A DNA stretch of 31,866 nucleotides, taken from IMG/VR virus record IMGVR_UViG_3300008450_000250, positions 1 through 31,866 of that record; one strand, 5' to 3'. Positions 7,379-15,995 of the stretch are shown piece by piece (within the stretch, counting starts at the first letter, position 1; each line of letters opens with the position of its first letter). Source of the DNA: a virus. Made by a program: the position numbers and the translations under genes. Below the pieces are notes generated by a model. The model was not told where the DNA came from and searched no databases. It saw only the letters and a list, made by a program, of their open reading frames with translations.

Positions 7379-7920
7379 CACTGAGGTCCCCAAGGGTCAG
7401 ATTCAGTTCCTGTTCCCTTAACTAATAATGCATTAACCGCTTCAATGTTTGCGTCGACTTTACCTGGTAAAGTAAAAGTGAGACCAGCAATTTTAGCCAT
7501 TTCCATAGCGAGTTCTTCTCTAACAGCTGCTGCAATCTCCTCAGCAGACGGACCACTTGAGCCCGAAGTTGCGATACCTTGAGCCTGCACTGGTACTGTA
7601 AATTGGATTGATACATTAAAGTTCCCTATAGTTCGAACAACTGGGACTCCACCTCCGAGAACAGAAATATTACCCGTGATAATAAGGGTCTGTTCCTGTT
7701 CCATAGGGCGTAATCTCCAACCATTCATTAGAAAGAAGTATGATGCAACGTACAAATCATTTCCAAGTGGGTCTCCACCTATAACTGAAAAGGCTTGAGG
7801 CCACTTGGAATTATCTGAGATTTGCACCCACTCTTTCCATCTCGAGTAGACTTCCTTAACTTCTACGTTTGTAGAGTCAAGTATAATCCGCTTATTGATT
7901 GGGTCGAATGTGAGTGCCAT
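7378..7920 (-). CDS. Putative minor virion / fibre-associated protein
   Basis: The 180-residue protein has a beta-rich N-terminal domain (MALTFDPINKRIILDS, then VYSRWKEWVQISDNSKW). Then comes a Ser/Gly linker at about 120, a short amphipathic helix with AEEIAAAVREELAMEMAKI (about 127-145), and a tail ending GTGTESDPWGPQ. The helix phrase 'EIAxAVRxEL' is common near the C-terminus of phage minor structural proteins. The neighbours (7933-12703) are beta-rich appendage proteins, and GAGGAAAG precedes the start. Function is inferred as part of a virion appendage; the exact family is unknown. Confidence 0.6.
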   Translation of the reverse strand: MALTFDPINKRIILDSTNVEVKEVYSRWKEWVQISDNSKWPQAFSVIGGDPLGNDLYVASYFFLMNGWRLRPMEQEQTLIITGNISVLGGGVPVVRTIGNFNVSIQFTVPVQAQGIATSGSSGPSAEEIAAAVREELAMEMAKIAGLTFTLPGKVDANIEAVNALLVKGTGTESDPWGPQ

Positions 7921-7932
7921 TTCTTTCCTCTA

Positions 7933-9288
7933 TTATACAGGGTTGCTGTAGTTACGTTCTTGAGCTGGTGATAACAAGATTGACTGTCCTTGTGCACGAG
8001 CGATAGATGTTTCAACTTCAACATACTGTCCACCTATAAGTCCAATACCGAGTGCTCTAACTGCTGGCGTTGTTCCAGGAGTGCGACCACCCTGTGTATT
8101 TGTATCATACGCAAATGAGAATGCAACTGGAGAACCAGCGTATGTACCAGTGATAGGAACACCATCTTTATCATTTACAATAATCGCATTGTCCGTTCCA
8201 AAATTACCAGAAGGAGTTGTCTCAAAGAACAACCAGTATTTAAAGTCACCCGAGCCTGCATTAGCACCAAAAGAAATAGTACCAGCTGCAACGAATGGGT
8301 AAAGACGCTTAACACCGTTTTTGTCATACAATTCAACAGCATTCAAGAAGTTAGAATTCAAATTGTCAATTGCAAGACCGATTGCACCTACTAATGTATC
8401 ACCAACAAATGATGTAAGAGCATCAGCAGTAGCACCAGTAACTGTGCCAGCTCCAGAGTCAATGTCTGAGTTCTGACGTAGCAAGTATTGAAGCTTCTCA
8501 TAGATTTGCTGAGTAGTCGCAGTTCCAGCAGAGTCAGTTACGATGATACGGAATGGTTCAGTTCCACCACCATCAATGTCCCTCAATTGGTCTGTTGTAA
8601 AGTACTCAACAGAGATATTAGTCCAAGGAGCAGTCGTTGAAATAGTTGCATCATCTGTACTAATCTTCAAGTCTGTCGTGTTAGACAATGGGAAACGGTA
8701 CGTGATGTATGATAATGCTACAGCACCAATTGCGGTGTTGTTAGACTGCGAAAATGTTTTACCTTGTTCACGTACATAGATAGTAAACGTATCTCCACCA
8801 TCTGTGTAGTCAAAATTTCCATTTGACGTATCACCGTAAATTTGTACTGCCTGATTTACTGGACCAGCGTATGCAAATGTTGCTTTAGAACCAGTATTCC
8901 AACGGAAATAAGGTTGGTCAGCGCCACCAATTGAACCTAAGGATACGACACCCATGTACTTACGCAATACTGTACCAGATGAGTTCTTTTCAGCCCATCC
9001 AGCTGTGCGAATAAGATTACGTGTCGTGTCATCTTTTGGCTTCCATCCAGATACAAATTCAAACTGTTCTGGTGTGATAGCTTCCATAGGGAATGGATAC
9101 TTAATGAATGTTGCTGATGTCTTCCATTGTTCTTTTAGCCATGAATACAATGCCTGTCCAGATACACCGCCAGTAGAACCAGCATTAGTGACAGAGCCTG
9201 TAGTCTTAATTTCAATTGTCTTTGCAGTAGTGTCAATAACAATGTCAGTTGTTAGTACAAGGTTGTCTGGGTCGATTATAATTGCCAT
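7933..9288 (-). CDS. Putative appendage/fibre protein with shared RNYxNPV C-terminus
   Basis: This 451-residue protein is beta-rich and Gly/Thr/Ser-rich. It opens MAIIIDPDNLVLTTDIVIDT, similar in style to the next gene's MALTFDPINKRIILDS. A central region has FRWNTGSKATFAYAGPVNQA and a YLLRQNSDID segment. The last 16 residues (SILLSPAQERNYSNPV) match the end of the 859-residue protein at 9480-12059 in spacing and in SIL, RNY and NPV. It follows a 59-codon gene with a two-base gap, and GAGGAG lies before the start. A virion decoration, whisker or fibre role is inferred. Confidence 0.6.
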   Translation of the reverse strand: MAIIIDPDNLVLTTDIVIDTTAKTIEIKTTGSVTNAGSTGGVSGQALYSWLKEQWKTSATFIKYPFPMEAITPEQFEFVSGWKPKDDTTRNLIRTAGWAEKNSSGTVLRKYMGVVSLGSIGGADQPYFRWNTGSKATFAYAGPVNQAVQIYGDTSNGNFDYTDGGDTFTIYVREQGKTFSQSNNTAIGAVALSYITYRFPLSNTTDLKISTDDATISTTAPWTNISVEYFTTDQLRDIDGGGTEPFRIIVTDSAGTATTQQIYEKLQYLLRQNSDIDSGAGTVTGATADALTSFVGDTLVGAIGLAIDNLNSNFLNAVELYDKNGVKRLYPFVAAGTISFGANAGSGDFKYWLFFETTPSGNFGTDNAIIVNDKDGVPITGTYAGSPVAFSFAYDTNTQGGRTPGTTPAVRALGIGLIGGQYVEVETSIARAQGQSILLSPAQERNYSNPV

Positions 9289-9290
9289 TT

Positions 9291-9470
9291 TTACTCCTCT
9301 AATTCAATCTGATAATTCGGGTTGGAAAGTAGTACATTTTTATTGTCAAGACGGTTAATTGACTGTACTACGAATTCGAAATCCCCAAGCATTACAGATT
9401 GACCTTTGCTTGGGAGTACTTCTATATTTACATTTAAATTACGACCGTCGGTGCTTTTTACAATTTTCAT
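9291..9470 (-). CDS. Small conserved-looking gene between appendage genes
   Basis: An ATG at 9470 with AGGAG five bases upstream opens a 59-residue frame ending in TAA at 9291. It starts nine bases after the 859-residue protein's stop and ends two bases before the 451-residue protein's start, so it fills the gap exactly. The protein starts MKIVKSTDGRNLNVNIEVLP, has GDFEFVVQSINRL in the middle and ends QIELEE, suggesting a small beta-barrel or beta-sandwich. No family is recognised. Position suggests a connector, chaperone or accessory for the flanking appendage proteins. Confidence 0.75.
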   Translation of the reverse strand: MKIVKSTDGRNLNVNIEVLPSKGQSVMLGDFEFVVQSINRLDNKNVLLSNPNYQIELEE

Positions 9471-9479
9471 TTTAACTCC

Positions 9480-12059
9480 TTATACTGGGTTAACATAGTT
9501 TCTATCAACTACTTGCTGGATTAAGATACTGTCATCAACCGCCTTAAAAGTATAAGGTAAGTATATCGGTTGGTAGCCCATAGCAAATATAGCTATGTAA
9601 CCGTTCTGTCCAGCATTATCGTGTGTAATACTAAATGTAGAACCTGATGTAGATTCAACACCGCCAATCTCAACAGAAGTTGCAGGGTCTGTCCCAGTAT
9701 AGATTCTTACTTCTGAACCAGTAACAAGATTCGTAAATCCTAAATTTACCGTGTCTAATGGATACAGATTGTCAGTTTGAGCTGTAGATGTTGATACAGT
9801 GGCTATTTTAATAGTATAAAGAGCATTTGTGGTAGAAGCTGTAGCGCAAACAATTTTAATTTTTAACTTGAATCCTATAGAAGCATCAACACTTTCTGAA
9901 GATAAATTTGAAGCATTTAATGTTTTCCAAGTACCATTCCAACCACTTCCTACATCTATTTGATACGTATATGTTAGATTACCAGTGTTCGTTCCAGATA
10001 GAGTTGGTGCTGTATTTGCTAATGCGGTGTGGCCTTTAGTAAAATATGGCATCTCAATAGTGTACGTGTCATTTATTGACTTCATGCGTATATATCCATC
10101 ACCAGACAAACCAGATGATGCAGCAAGAGATGTTGTCACATAAGGAGCGGTTTTTGACGATACATCATTAAAGAACAAGTAAACAAATCCCGCAGTGCTA
10201 GACGTAAATGAATCTAACCAATGAGAGCCTAGAGTATTAGCATGTGTAGTTGCTGCCGATGTAATACCACAAGCTCTTACTGTCAAATCAGTACCATTTA
10301 CAGTACCTGTACTATTCATAGTACCGTATACATGTTCCATTAGCACGTCAGTCGTAGCGTAATCTGATATGCTAGCTATACCATTACGTGTACCATTCAA
10401 ATATACTCTTTGGACTTTTATGTTACTATCATTTGCTATTGATGTTAGTACTACCAAAGGATAATTTGCAGAGTTAGTATTTGTTACTAATGGAGAAGCA
10501 CGGGTGCCAATATTTCTAACTCGTATATTGTTTGAACCACCAGATGTAGATACAATAGAACCGTAATTAGCGCAATTAGAAATTTCACCATTATTACCAA
10601 ATGTCAATCCATTTATTAAAATGTTTGAACTTGTTGATATGTCAAATAACTGCCCGCTAGTACCTGTTGTCATGTCACCATTCGTTCTATCAATATAATC
10701 TACTGAATTTAATTCTAATCCATTACATACTGAAAGTCCAATTCTTCCTCCCCAAAACTTACAATTATTAACTACACCAGAAGTATTATCAAATACAGCA
10801 GCACTCGTAGATGAGGTTGCTTTGCTGAAGACCAAACAGAATTTATTATTTGACACAGAAATATTTGTAGCGTAGGATGGAGAGAAACAGGTAGTATTAC
10901 CAGTAGCCACAAACACTGAGTCTGTACATGTGAATCCTTTTTTAACGTTAGATAATGCTAAGACATTCTGTAATAGAGTTGTCACAGCAGACACTGCAAT
11001 TCTTGTTAGCGTTATAGGTTGTTTTGCCCCAGTAAAAGACAGTCGCGAATCAAATATACTGTCTGTTAAATTAACAACTCCTGGTGTAGTAGCAGCAACA
11101 TACTGGTCAGACATTATCTTTGACGCATTATATGAGCCGCCATTTGTGAAAGAGAATTGTGGTCTTACTGAATTTGTGGCAGATGGTGCTGCGTTTGATG
11201 CGCGAGCAGCTGTAGTACATTGCCTGAACATTACGTTAGGTATTCTGATTTTGCATCCAGATGCTGGTAAATAGCCAATATTACTTGTTCCATCACTGCC
11301 TATGCGCACTTGTCCACTTCCAAGATTTTGAACAAATTTTGCGCGTGCATCTGTAGCAAGAGCATTTGTGGCCCATCCAGTTGCATTTAAAGCCGGATAC
11401 CATTCATAGACATCTGACCCTGGCGATGTCTCTACTTGAATACCCAGTAAAGTAGTACCTGCGCCACCACCATTTGTAGGAGCCTGAAGTATTTGTCCTC
11501 TTGAACCAGAAGCATTGTCTAGATAGAACCATTCTCCATATGCCTCGAACCCACTACCGAGTGCGGAATTAGTGAAGTATGTACTTTGGTCTAATACTAT
11601 TTCCATCCAACCAGTTACGTCTGTAGATGTTGCATTAGCGCTAATACCGGTCAATGCGCCTACAGAGAATGCTCCGCCGGAGACTTCACGAAATTTTAAA
11701 TATCCTGTCGCCGGCATAGCACCACCAACTGCAATAGGAGCGCTAACATAATCAGCCCATACACCTAAAAGATATCCAGACACTCCACCTTGTGTAATAG
11801 TTGTGCCAATTGCTGGAACTGTCCCAGAACCTGTGTCGAATGGCATCCATCTTACATTTCTTCCTTCAACAAAAAAACCTCCACCTAAAGATGCTGAAAT
11901 AGTTGTGGCACCTAAAGAACCGGTCATAGATGCAGGCGAATTGGCGTGCCATCTAGTATCTGTGCGAATTGTAAGTTTAGCTCCGTTAATTGTCCAAGTT
12001 TCACCAGCGGTACGAGCAGTTCCGCCATCTAAAAACGTATCTACGGTTATTGTTGCCAT
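9480..12059 (-). CDS. Large beta-rich appendage / tailspike-like virion protein
   Basis: This 859-residue protein opens MATITVDTFLDGGTARTAGE, and its middle (about 270-600) is dense in short strands with Asn, Ser, Thr and Val. It includes IKVQRVYLNG- and NILINGLTFGN-like turns, which suggests a parallel beta-helix such as in tailspikes. A C-terminal globular part holds GSEVRIYTGTDPATSVEIGG and GYIAIFAMGYQPIYLPY, ending SILIQQVVDRNYVNPV. That terminal peptide recurs on the 451-residue protein. The start is preceded by AAGGAT. It probably binds or modifies a host-surface glycan as a head or neck appendage, but no catalytic residues can be assigned by eye. Confidence 0.65.
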   Translation of the reverse strand: MATITVDTFLDGGTARTAGETWTINGAKLTIRTDTRWHANSPASMTGSLGATTISASLGGGFFVEGRNVRWMPFDTGSGTVPAIGTTITQGGVSGYLLGVWADYVSAPIAVGGAMPATGYLKFREVSGGAFSVGALTGISANATSTDVTGWMEIVLDQSTYFTNSALGSGFEAYGEWFYLDNASGSRGQILQAPTNGGGAGTTLLGIQVETSPGSDVYEWYPALNATGWATNALATDARAKFVQNLGSGQVRIGSDGTSNIGYLPASGCKIRIPNVMFRQCTTAARASNAAPSATNSVRPQFSFTNGGSYNASKIMSDQYVAATTPGVVNLTDSIFDSRLSFTGAKQPITLTRIAVSAVTTLLQNVLALSNVKKGFTCTDSVFVATGNTTCFSPSYATNISVSNNKFCLVFSKATSSTSAAVFDNTSGVVNNCKFWGGRIGLSVCNGLELNSVDYIDRTNGDMTTGTSGQLFDISTSSNILINGLTFGNNGEISNCANYGSIVSTSGGSNNIRVRNIGTRASPLVTNTNSANYPLVVLTSIANDSNIKVQRVYLNGTRNGIASISDYATTDVLMEHVYGTMNSTGTVNGTDLTVRACGITSAATTHANTLGSHWLDSFTSSTAGFVYLFFNDVSSKTAPYVTTSLAASSGLSGDGYIRMKSINDTYTIEMPYFTKGHTALANTAPTLSGTNTGNLTYTYQIDVGSGWNGTWKTLNASNLSSESVDASIGFKLKIKIVCATASTTNALYTIKIATVSTSTAQTDNLYPLDTVNLGFTNLVTGSEVRIYTGTDPATSVEIGGVESTSGSTFSITHDNAGQNGYIAIFAMGYQPIYLPYTFKAVDDSILIQQVVDRNYVNPV

Positions 12060-12068
12060 GTTTTATCC

Positions 12069-12389
12069 TTAATTTGTGTCAACCCACAATTCACCAATCT
12101 TTGGAGATGGTGGAGGAGTTGTTCCTACTGTTATCTTTGTATATGGGACCCATTGAACGTCGAATGATGTTGATGAACGTTTGGCTAATATCTCTCCTTC
12201 AAGACCATTAGCCGGGATACCTGGCTCTGAATCTGTTAGCAATTCAAGAGTCTCATCCTCAACAATTATTTCTACATCATCTTCGACAGTTAATTCTAGC
12301 CCATCATCCACAAACACTAATTCGGTAGCACCTTCAAATGCTAACTCTAAATCGTTTTCTTCGATGATAATTTCTAGAATATCGCTCAT
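12069..12389 (-). CDS. Acidic appendage-associated protein
   Basis: The 106-residue protein is extremely acidic in its first 55 residues. These form a ladder of alternating hydrophobic and Glu/Asp residues (such as LEIIIEENDLELAF and VEIIVEDETLELL), as in a single-sheet or solenoid structure. The end, VGTTPPPSPKIGELWVDTN, matches a linker phrase (Gly-Thr-Thr-Pro-Pro then GxLWVDT) that is common at subdomain junctions of phage tail fibres. The start overlaps the previous stop by TAATG. A role in attaching or joining the 859-residue protein encoded next is inferred. Confidence 0.6.
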   Translation of the reverse strand: MSDILEIIIEENDLELAFEGATELVFVDDGLELTVEDDVEIIVEDETLELLTDSEPGIPANGLEGEILAKRSSTSFDVQWVPYTKITVGTTPPPSPKIGELWVDTN

Positions 12390-12703
12390 TATGCTTCTAC
12401 CACTAAGTTACCTGAGATTAATGTTTGCACTGTTGTATCTGAATATACGCAAATAACTTCAATAGGCCAAACGCCTGGAGGAAGAGCTGCTGTTTGCATA
12501 CTAGACAGTTCAAATTTGAATTGACCAGCGGTTGCATTTGTAATAACACATGTTAACGCGACTACGCCGGTGCTCGCTGAAACAGTACCCGTAATTGTAG
12601 CTCCAGTTAAATCAATCGGAGCTTTTGATTCTTTGTGCCTAAAGGTAGTATTCTTACGAAATGTATCTCCTTTGATTACGCTGAAATTTGCTTTTGCTGA
12701 CAT
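12389..12703 (-). CDS. Ig-like / baseplate-upper-type small virion protein
   Basis: This 104-residue protein has the start FSVIKGDTFRKNTTFRHKES, then APIDLTGATITGTV. This closely follows the N-terminal domain pattern of phage BppU-type proteins ('GDTxxxxxxxx...DLTGATVxxxV'), an Ig-like beta-sandwich used in receptor-binding assemblies. The end (PPGVWPIEVICVYSDTTVQTLISGNLVVE) also fits. It heads the appendage gene block. AAAGGA precedes its start. A decoration or fibre-adaptor role is likely; the attachment site on the virion is unknown. Confidence 0.65.
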   Translation of the reverse strand: MSAKANFSVIKGDTFRKNTTFRHKESKAPIDLTGATITGTVSASTGVVALTCVITNATAGQFKFELSSMQTAALPPGVWPIEVICVYSDTTVQTLISGNLVVEA

Positions 12704-12715
12704 ATTATTAGTCCT

Positions 12716-13384
12716 TTAAATTGTTGTGGTGCCTACTTCGTCAATCTCTACCGTGACCAATGGACCAGTAATGCCGCCTAAATCTGTAGCACCATTCTTA
12801 CCGAAATTTCCTACATCATCATGGTCTCCAGGAAATACATTTGCTGACAGTACTAAAAATTCTGTCCAATAGTTAGGTGCATTCAAGTATTCAGTTTGAC
12901 GTGATGTTGCATACGCTGGAGACATATTAGAAATTCTCGGTCTAATAACAACATCGTCAACTACAGGAGTCATTGTCGGGTCATATTCGCCAACTTGAGT
13001 ACCGAATGTATTTAACATACTCTGAGGTTGTTCATATTGATTGGTGACCTTGTACATCAACTTAGTGTCATCAGTAGCGAGTGGTACTTGTTCTCCGCCT
13101 ATTTTCTGATATAACGATGGTTTTTTGATTGTGATTTTGATATTCTTCATTCTGGTGTAATTGCCAGTAATGCGAAATGCAATATAGCGCTGCATAGGTT
13201 GAGTAACAAACGTCTCTGGTGTCCCAAATAACGGACGTTGAATATCATAGCCGTAATAGACGACATTAGGGTCAGTAATAGATTTAAGAGACAAGTCTGA
13301 AACCGGCGTACGATTTAAAGAAATTGTATCCAAATTATCAGTAGATGGTCCCCAGAATTCATACGCTGTAACTGCTATAGCCAT
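12716..13384 (-). CDS. Uncharacterised structural protein
   Basis: The 222-residue protein is beta-rich and aromatic-rich, with no recognised family motif. It opens MAIAVTAYEFWGPSTDNLDT and contains QPMQRYIAFRITGNYTRMKNIKITIKKP and a GDHDDVGNFGKNGATDLGG loop rich in Asp/Gly that could bind metal. Its ATG overlaps the stop of the head-tail adaptor gene (TAATG). The position between adaptor and appendage genes suggests a virion protein, perhaps at the neck. Confidence 0.55.
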   Translation of the reverse strand: MAIAVTAYEFWGPSTDNLDTISLNRTPVSDLSLKSITDPNVVYYGYDIQRPLFGTPETFVTQPMQRYIAFRITGNYTRMKNIKITIKKPSLYQKIGGEQVPLATDDTKLMYKVTNQYEQPQSMLNTFGTQVGEYDPTMTPVVDDVVIRPRISNMSPAYATSRQTEYLNAPNYWTEFLVLSANVFPGDHDDVGNFGKNGATDLGGITGPLVTVEIDEVGTTTI

Positions 13385-13884
13385 TATAGCACCATAATTC
13401 CGTTACCACCAGACTCGATAGTAACTCCAGGGCCTATTGCTTCGATTAAGTCTTCGACATGGTCAGGGAATGACTTAGCATTTGGACCAATTTTGTATTT
13501 GATAGGACCAATTTCTACAGAATCCATATTGTCAATCTCAAATTTGCCAGCAAGACGGTCATCTTCTGTAAGATTCCAAATTGCTAATTCGCAAACAGCA
13601 GCTTTGAGTTGTTTAGGGATACCATCTACGAAATATCCATCATAATCATATATTGCTAGACGAGGCCACGCAAGATTTTGGTCTTTCGTTTCTCTTCGAG
13701 ATGCCCACTGTTCTTGGTCTATTTCACGCGTAGCAGATACAAGAGATGCTTTTTGCTTCTCTGAATCAAATGCTAGCCATGTTGATGCTTGAAGGTGTGC
13801 TTCAAGATAAGTGTTTGCTTCTGCTAAAGTTACATAGCTATTTGCGTCTGATGCTTTAGGTGTTGCGTTAATTGTAATAGTCAT
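13384..13884 (-). CDS. Head-tail adaptor (DnaT-like / gp6-type connector)
   Basis: The 166-residue protein starts at the ATG at 13884, with AAGGAG eight bases upstream (a TTG six bases earlier is weaker). It reads SDANSYVTLAEANTYLEAHL, then about 25 residues later LVSATREIDQEQW and LAWPR. This 'NSYVsxaeAdaYf…a…ATr.lD…W.G…Q.LaWPR' pattern is the phage family often labelled DnaT-like ssDNA-binding protein, which structurally is a helical connector adaptor bound under the portal. It is the first gene after the capsid terminator. Confidence 0.8.
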   Translation of the reverse strand: MTITINATPKASDANSYVTLAEANTYLEAHLQASTWLAFDSEKQKASLVSATREIDQEQWASRRETKDQNLAWPRLAIYDYDGYFVDGIPKQLKAAVCELAIWNLTEDDRLAGKFEIDNMDSVEIGPIKYKIGPNAKSFPDHVEDLIEAIGPGVTIESGGNGIMVL

Positions 13885-13947
13885 TTTCAATGCTCCTTAA
13901 TAACGTTATATTTACATATTATCTGCAATATCACGTTCGACAGAAAC

Positions 13948-13979
13948 TAAAAAGGGGAACCCTTTTAATGGCTCCCCTT
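13948..13979 (-). terminator. Intrinsic terminator after the major capsid gene
   Basis: On the minus strand AAGGGGAGCC and GGTTCCCCTT form a 10-bp stem with one G-U pair around an 8-nt loop, followed by TTT. It begins 18 bases after the capsid stop. It limits readthrough from the most abundant head protein into the adaptor and appendage genes. Confidence 0.85.
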
Positions 13980-13997
13980 AATATTACTTAAACTGAA

Positions 13998-14921
13998 TTA
14001 AGCTGCGTTTGCACCAACTGAAGAGCTAGTAACACCAACGAATGCTGCATCAGTATCGATGATACCATACTTAGCAACTGTGTACCAACCGACATTTGCG
14101 AAACGACCAAGTGCATCGAATGGACCTGTTACGCGGATAGACATGTCTTGTGAAACAGCTTTACCAAGAGCATTTGAACCCAAGAACAAACCACGGTATG
14201 CATCAACAGTACCAGCGCCAGATTGGTCACCAAATACGATGTTGTTGTCGCGCAAGATACGGAAGCCTTTAAACATACCGACTTCGTTCATCAAAGCTTC
14301 ACCAGGCAAAGCGTACTTAGTTACATCAACCCATGAACCAGCGTCTGTAGAAGCACGCAAATCGTGAATTTGGTCATCATGCAAAACAGCTACATAAGTA
14401 CCGTTAATCATTGGAACACTGTTACGTGCCAATTTGTTGTACATCTTGTTCAAGAACGATGCCGACATAACGTCACCAGCAGCAAGAGCGGCTTCAGAAC
14501 CCGCACCAGCAAAGATTTCATTACCATTGTTCAATGCCAAGATAGCAAGCTTGTCCATAGTTTGACCAGCGTTGATACCTACGATTTGAGCAGCAGCCAA
14601 GTCCGCTTTACCACCAGATTGTAGAGAAGCAAGGTTAGTAGTAGTAACTACATTACCGTATTCTGCTGGAGTAAGCAAGATTTGTGTGTCTGACATTGCA
14701 GAACGAGTTACATCTTCGTCTTCTGTCAAAGGTGTAGTAGCAAGTGCAAGACGTGCATACTTTGTTAATTGAATGGACTTAGCACCGATGCTAACGTTGG
14801 TTTGTGCCAACTGGTCCATAACGTTGTTTTGTCCGTTTGCAATCAAGAAAGATTGTTCGAACGCAAGTACTAAACTGTCGTCTAATTGAGTAGTACCGGT
14901 CATATTAGCTACGAATGGCAT
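13998..14921 (-). CDS. Major capsid protein (HK97 fold, N4 gp56-like type)
   Basis: This 307-residue protein forms the icosahedral shell. It opens MPFVANMTGTTQLDDSLVLA with the helical N-arm LAFEQSFLIANGQNNVMDQL. It continues with IQLTKYARLALATTPLTEDEDVT and the AEYGNVVTTTNLASLQSG region, a pattern I associate with the N4-gp56 family. The LHDDQIHDLRAS segment followed by GEALMNEVGMFKGFRILRDNN is typical of the P-domain to A-domain region in this group. It lies directly after the scaffold and before a strong terminator, and AAGGAG precedes the start. Confidence 0.9.
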   Translation of the reverse strand: MPFVANMTGTTQLDDSLVLAFEQSFLIANGQNNVMDQLAQTNVSIGAKSIQLTKYARLALATTPLTEDEDVTRSAMSDTQILLTPAEYGNVVTTTNLASLQSGGKADLAAAQIVGINAGQTMDKLAILALNNGNEIFAGAGSEAALAAGDVMSASFLNKMYNKLARNSVPMINGTYVAVLHDDQIHDLRASTDAGSWVDVTKYALPGEALMNEVGMFKGFRILRDNNIVFGDQSGAGTVDAYRGLFLGSNALGKAVSQDMSIRVTGPFDALGRFANVGWYTVAKYGIIDTDAAFVGVTSSSVGANAA

Positions 14922-14942
14922 ATTTGTTGCTCCTTAAAGGGG

Positions 14943-15560
14943 TTAGATTTTACCGTATTTCTTCATAACAGCATTAATTTCATTTTGCGATTTTGCCGCC
15001 CGCATCTCTGTTTCAAAACCGCCTTGTGGATTACCATCTGAAGGTCTTTTAACAGGGGGAAGATTAGTACCTTCGCCTACGCCAAATAAAATTGGGTCTG
15101 TCTTTTTCAATTCTTCAATCTGAGCTTGAATTGTTTCAAGTTTGACATTAAAGTCTGCACCATCAACTTCAACCTTAGATTTGTCGATTAGCTTAGATAC
15201 AGTATCCACTGACCTAGCACCAGCCTTAGTTAAAACATCTTTTAATGCTGATTCGACTGCTTTATTCTTTAATCCAGTTTTCAAAGCTTCTTTTTCTGCT
15301 TGAGCAGCTTCATAAAGCTCTTTAAACTTTCCTTGCTCTGTTAACAGAGTCTGTTCACGCTGCGTTTGCTCATCTTCGAAAGTACGTAGTTTTGCATTGG
15401 CTTTATCTCGAGTCTGAATAACTTCTTTGTTGATACCTTTTAGGTTTTCAATAAGAGCCATTGCTTCTTCAAGAGTTTTTGGACCATCTACATTTGTATT
15501 TTGAGATTGAGACTCTGCTGCTGTGGTTTTGCCATCCGGCTGAACTGTTTCGGTGGTCAT
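14943..15560 (-). CDS. Capsid scaffolding protein
   Basis: The 205-residue protein is a helical, highly charged coiled coil (about 30-110, rich in Glu, Lys, Gln and Ala). The N-terminus is disordered and Gln/Thr-rich. A Pro-rich hinge (about 165-178: GEGTNLPPVKRPSDGNPQGG) precedes a C-terminal basic helix ending MKKYGKI, as in scaffolds whose C-terminus binds the coat. It directly precedes the capsid gene. It should assemble the procapsid interior and leave before or during DNA packaging. AAGGAGG sits before the start, and a TATAAATA box lies about 60 bases upstream. Confidence 0.88.
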   Translation of the reverse strand: MTTETVQPDGKTTAAESQSQNTNVDGPKTLEEAMALIENLKGINKEVIQTRDKANAKLRTFEDEQTQREQTLLTEQGKFKELYEAAQAEKEALKTGLKNKAVESALKDVLTKAGARSVDTVSKLIDKSKVEVDGADFNVKLETIQAQIEELKKTDPILFGVGEGTNLPPVKRPSDGNPQGGFETEMRAAKSQNEINAVMKKYGKI

Positions 15561-15615
15561 CCGACCCTCCTTAAGTGAATTGATATGTTATATAGAGCTA
15601 AGTAATTAGCAAACT

Positions 15616-15623
15616 TATTTATA
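15616..15623 (-). promoter_or_regulatory. T4-late-like promoter box TATAAATA upstream of scaffold gene
   Basis: The minus strand reads CTATAAATAAG 56 bases before the scaffold start codon, in one of the few gaps in the operon. No TTGACA-like element is seen 16-18 bases upstream, so it looks like the single-element TATAAATA late promoter of T4-type phages and not a host sigma70 promoter. The same octamer lies upstream of terS. Confidence 0.5.
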
Positions 15624-15635
15624 GTTTTCCCCTGA

Positions 15636-15995
15636 CTACTCACTATTAGGTTCATAATCAGGAACTTCTATACTTACAGTGACTTGTCCTTTAGGCTTTC
15701 TACCCAAATACCCTCTTATTATAGACGGTAAACGATTAATAGCTTTTTCTAGACACCCATCTGGCGCTTGCTCTGACCATCCGTCTTCCAAGAAAGACGC
15801 ATATTCTGAAGGATTAGATATTTCAAAAATGTCGTCAGATAATTGGACAATTTCCCAAGCGCTTTGGAAAGCCCCAGTATCAACAGGAGAATAAGCAACA
15901 CACAAATCATACACATCAAAGCAAATAGACTCCCAAATATCAGGAGTAATTTCATAGGGATTGCTATTGATGAGCGTAGCATTGATTGAAGGCAT
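15636..15995 (-). CDS. HK97 gp10-like neck protein
   Basis: This 119-residue protein shows the family pattern clearly: YSPVDTGAFQSAW (about 35-47), then ISNPSEYASFLEDGWSEQAPDG (about 59-80). This is the 'DTG…W…N…YA..lE.GwS.QAP.G' series of phage neck/tail-completion proteins. It is encoded between portal and scaffold, unlike the second gp10-like gene at 4336-4749. Family members join completed tails to heads. The start overlaps no other gene and follows the 52-residue gene by one base. Confidence 0.75.
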   Translation of the reverse strand: MPSINATLINSNPYEITPDIWESICFDVYDLCVAYSPVDTGAFQSAWEIVQLSDDIFEISNPSEYASFLEDGWSEQAPDGCLEKAINRLPSIIRGYLGRKPKGQVTVSIEVPDYEPNSE

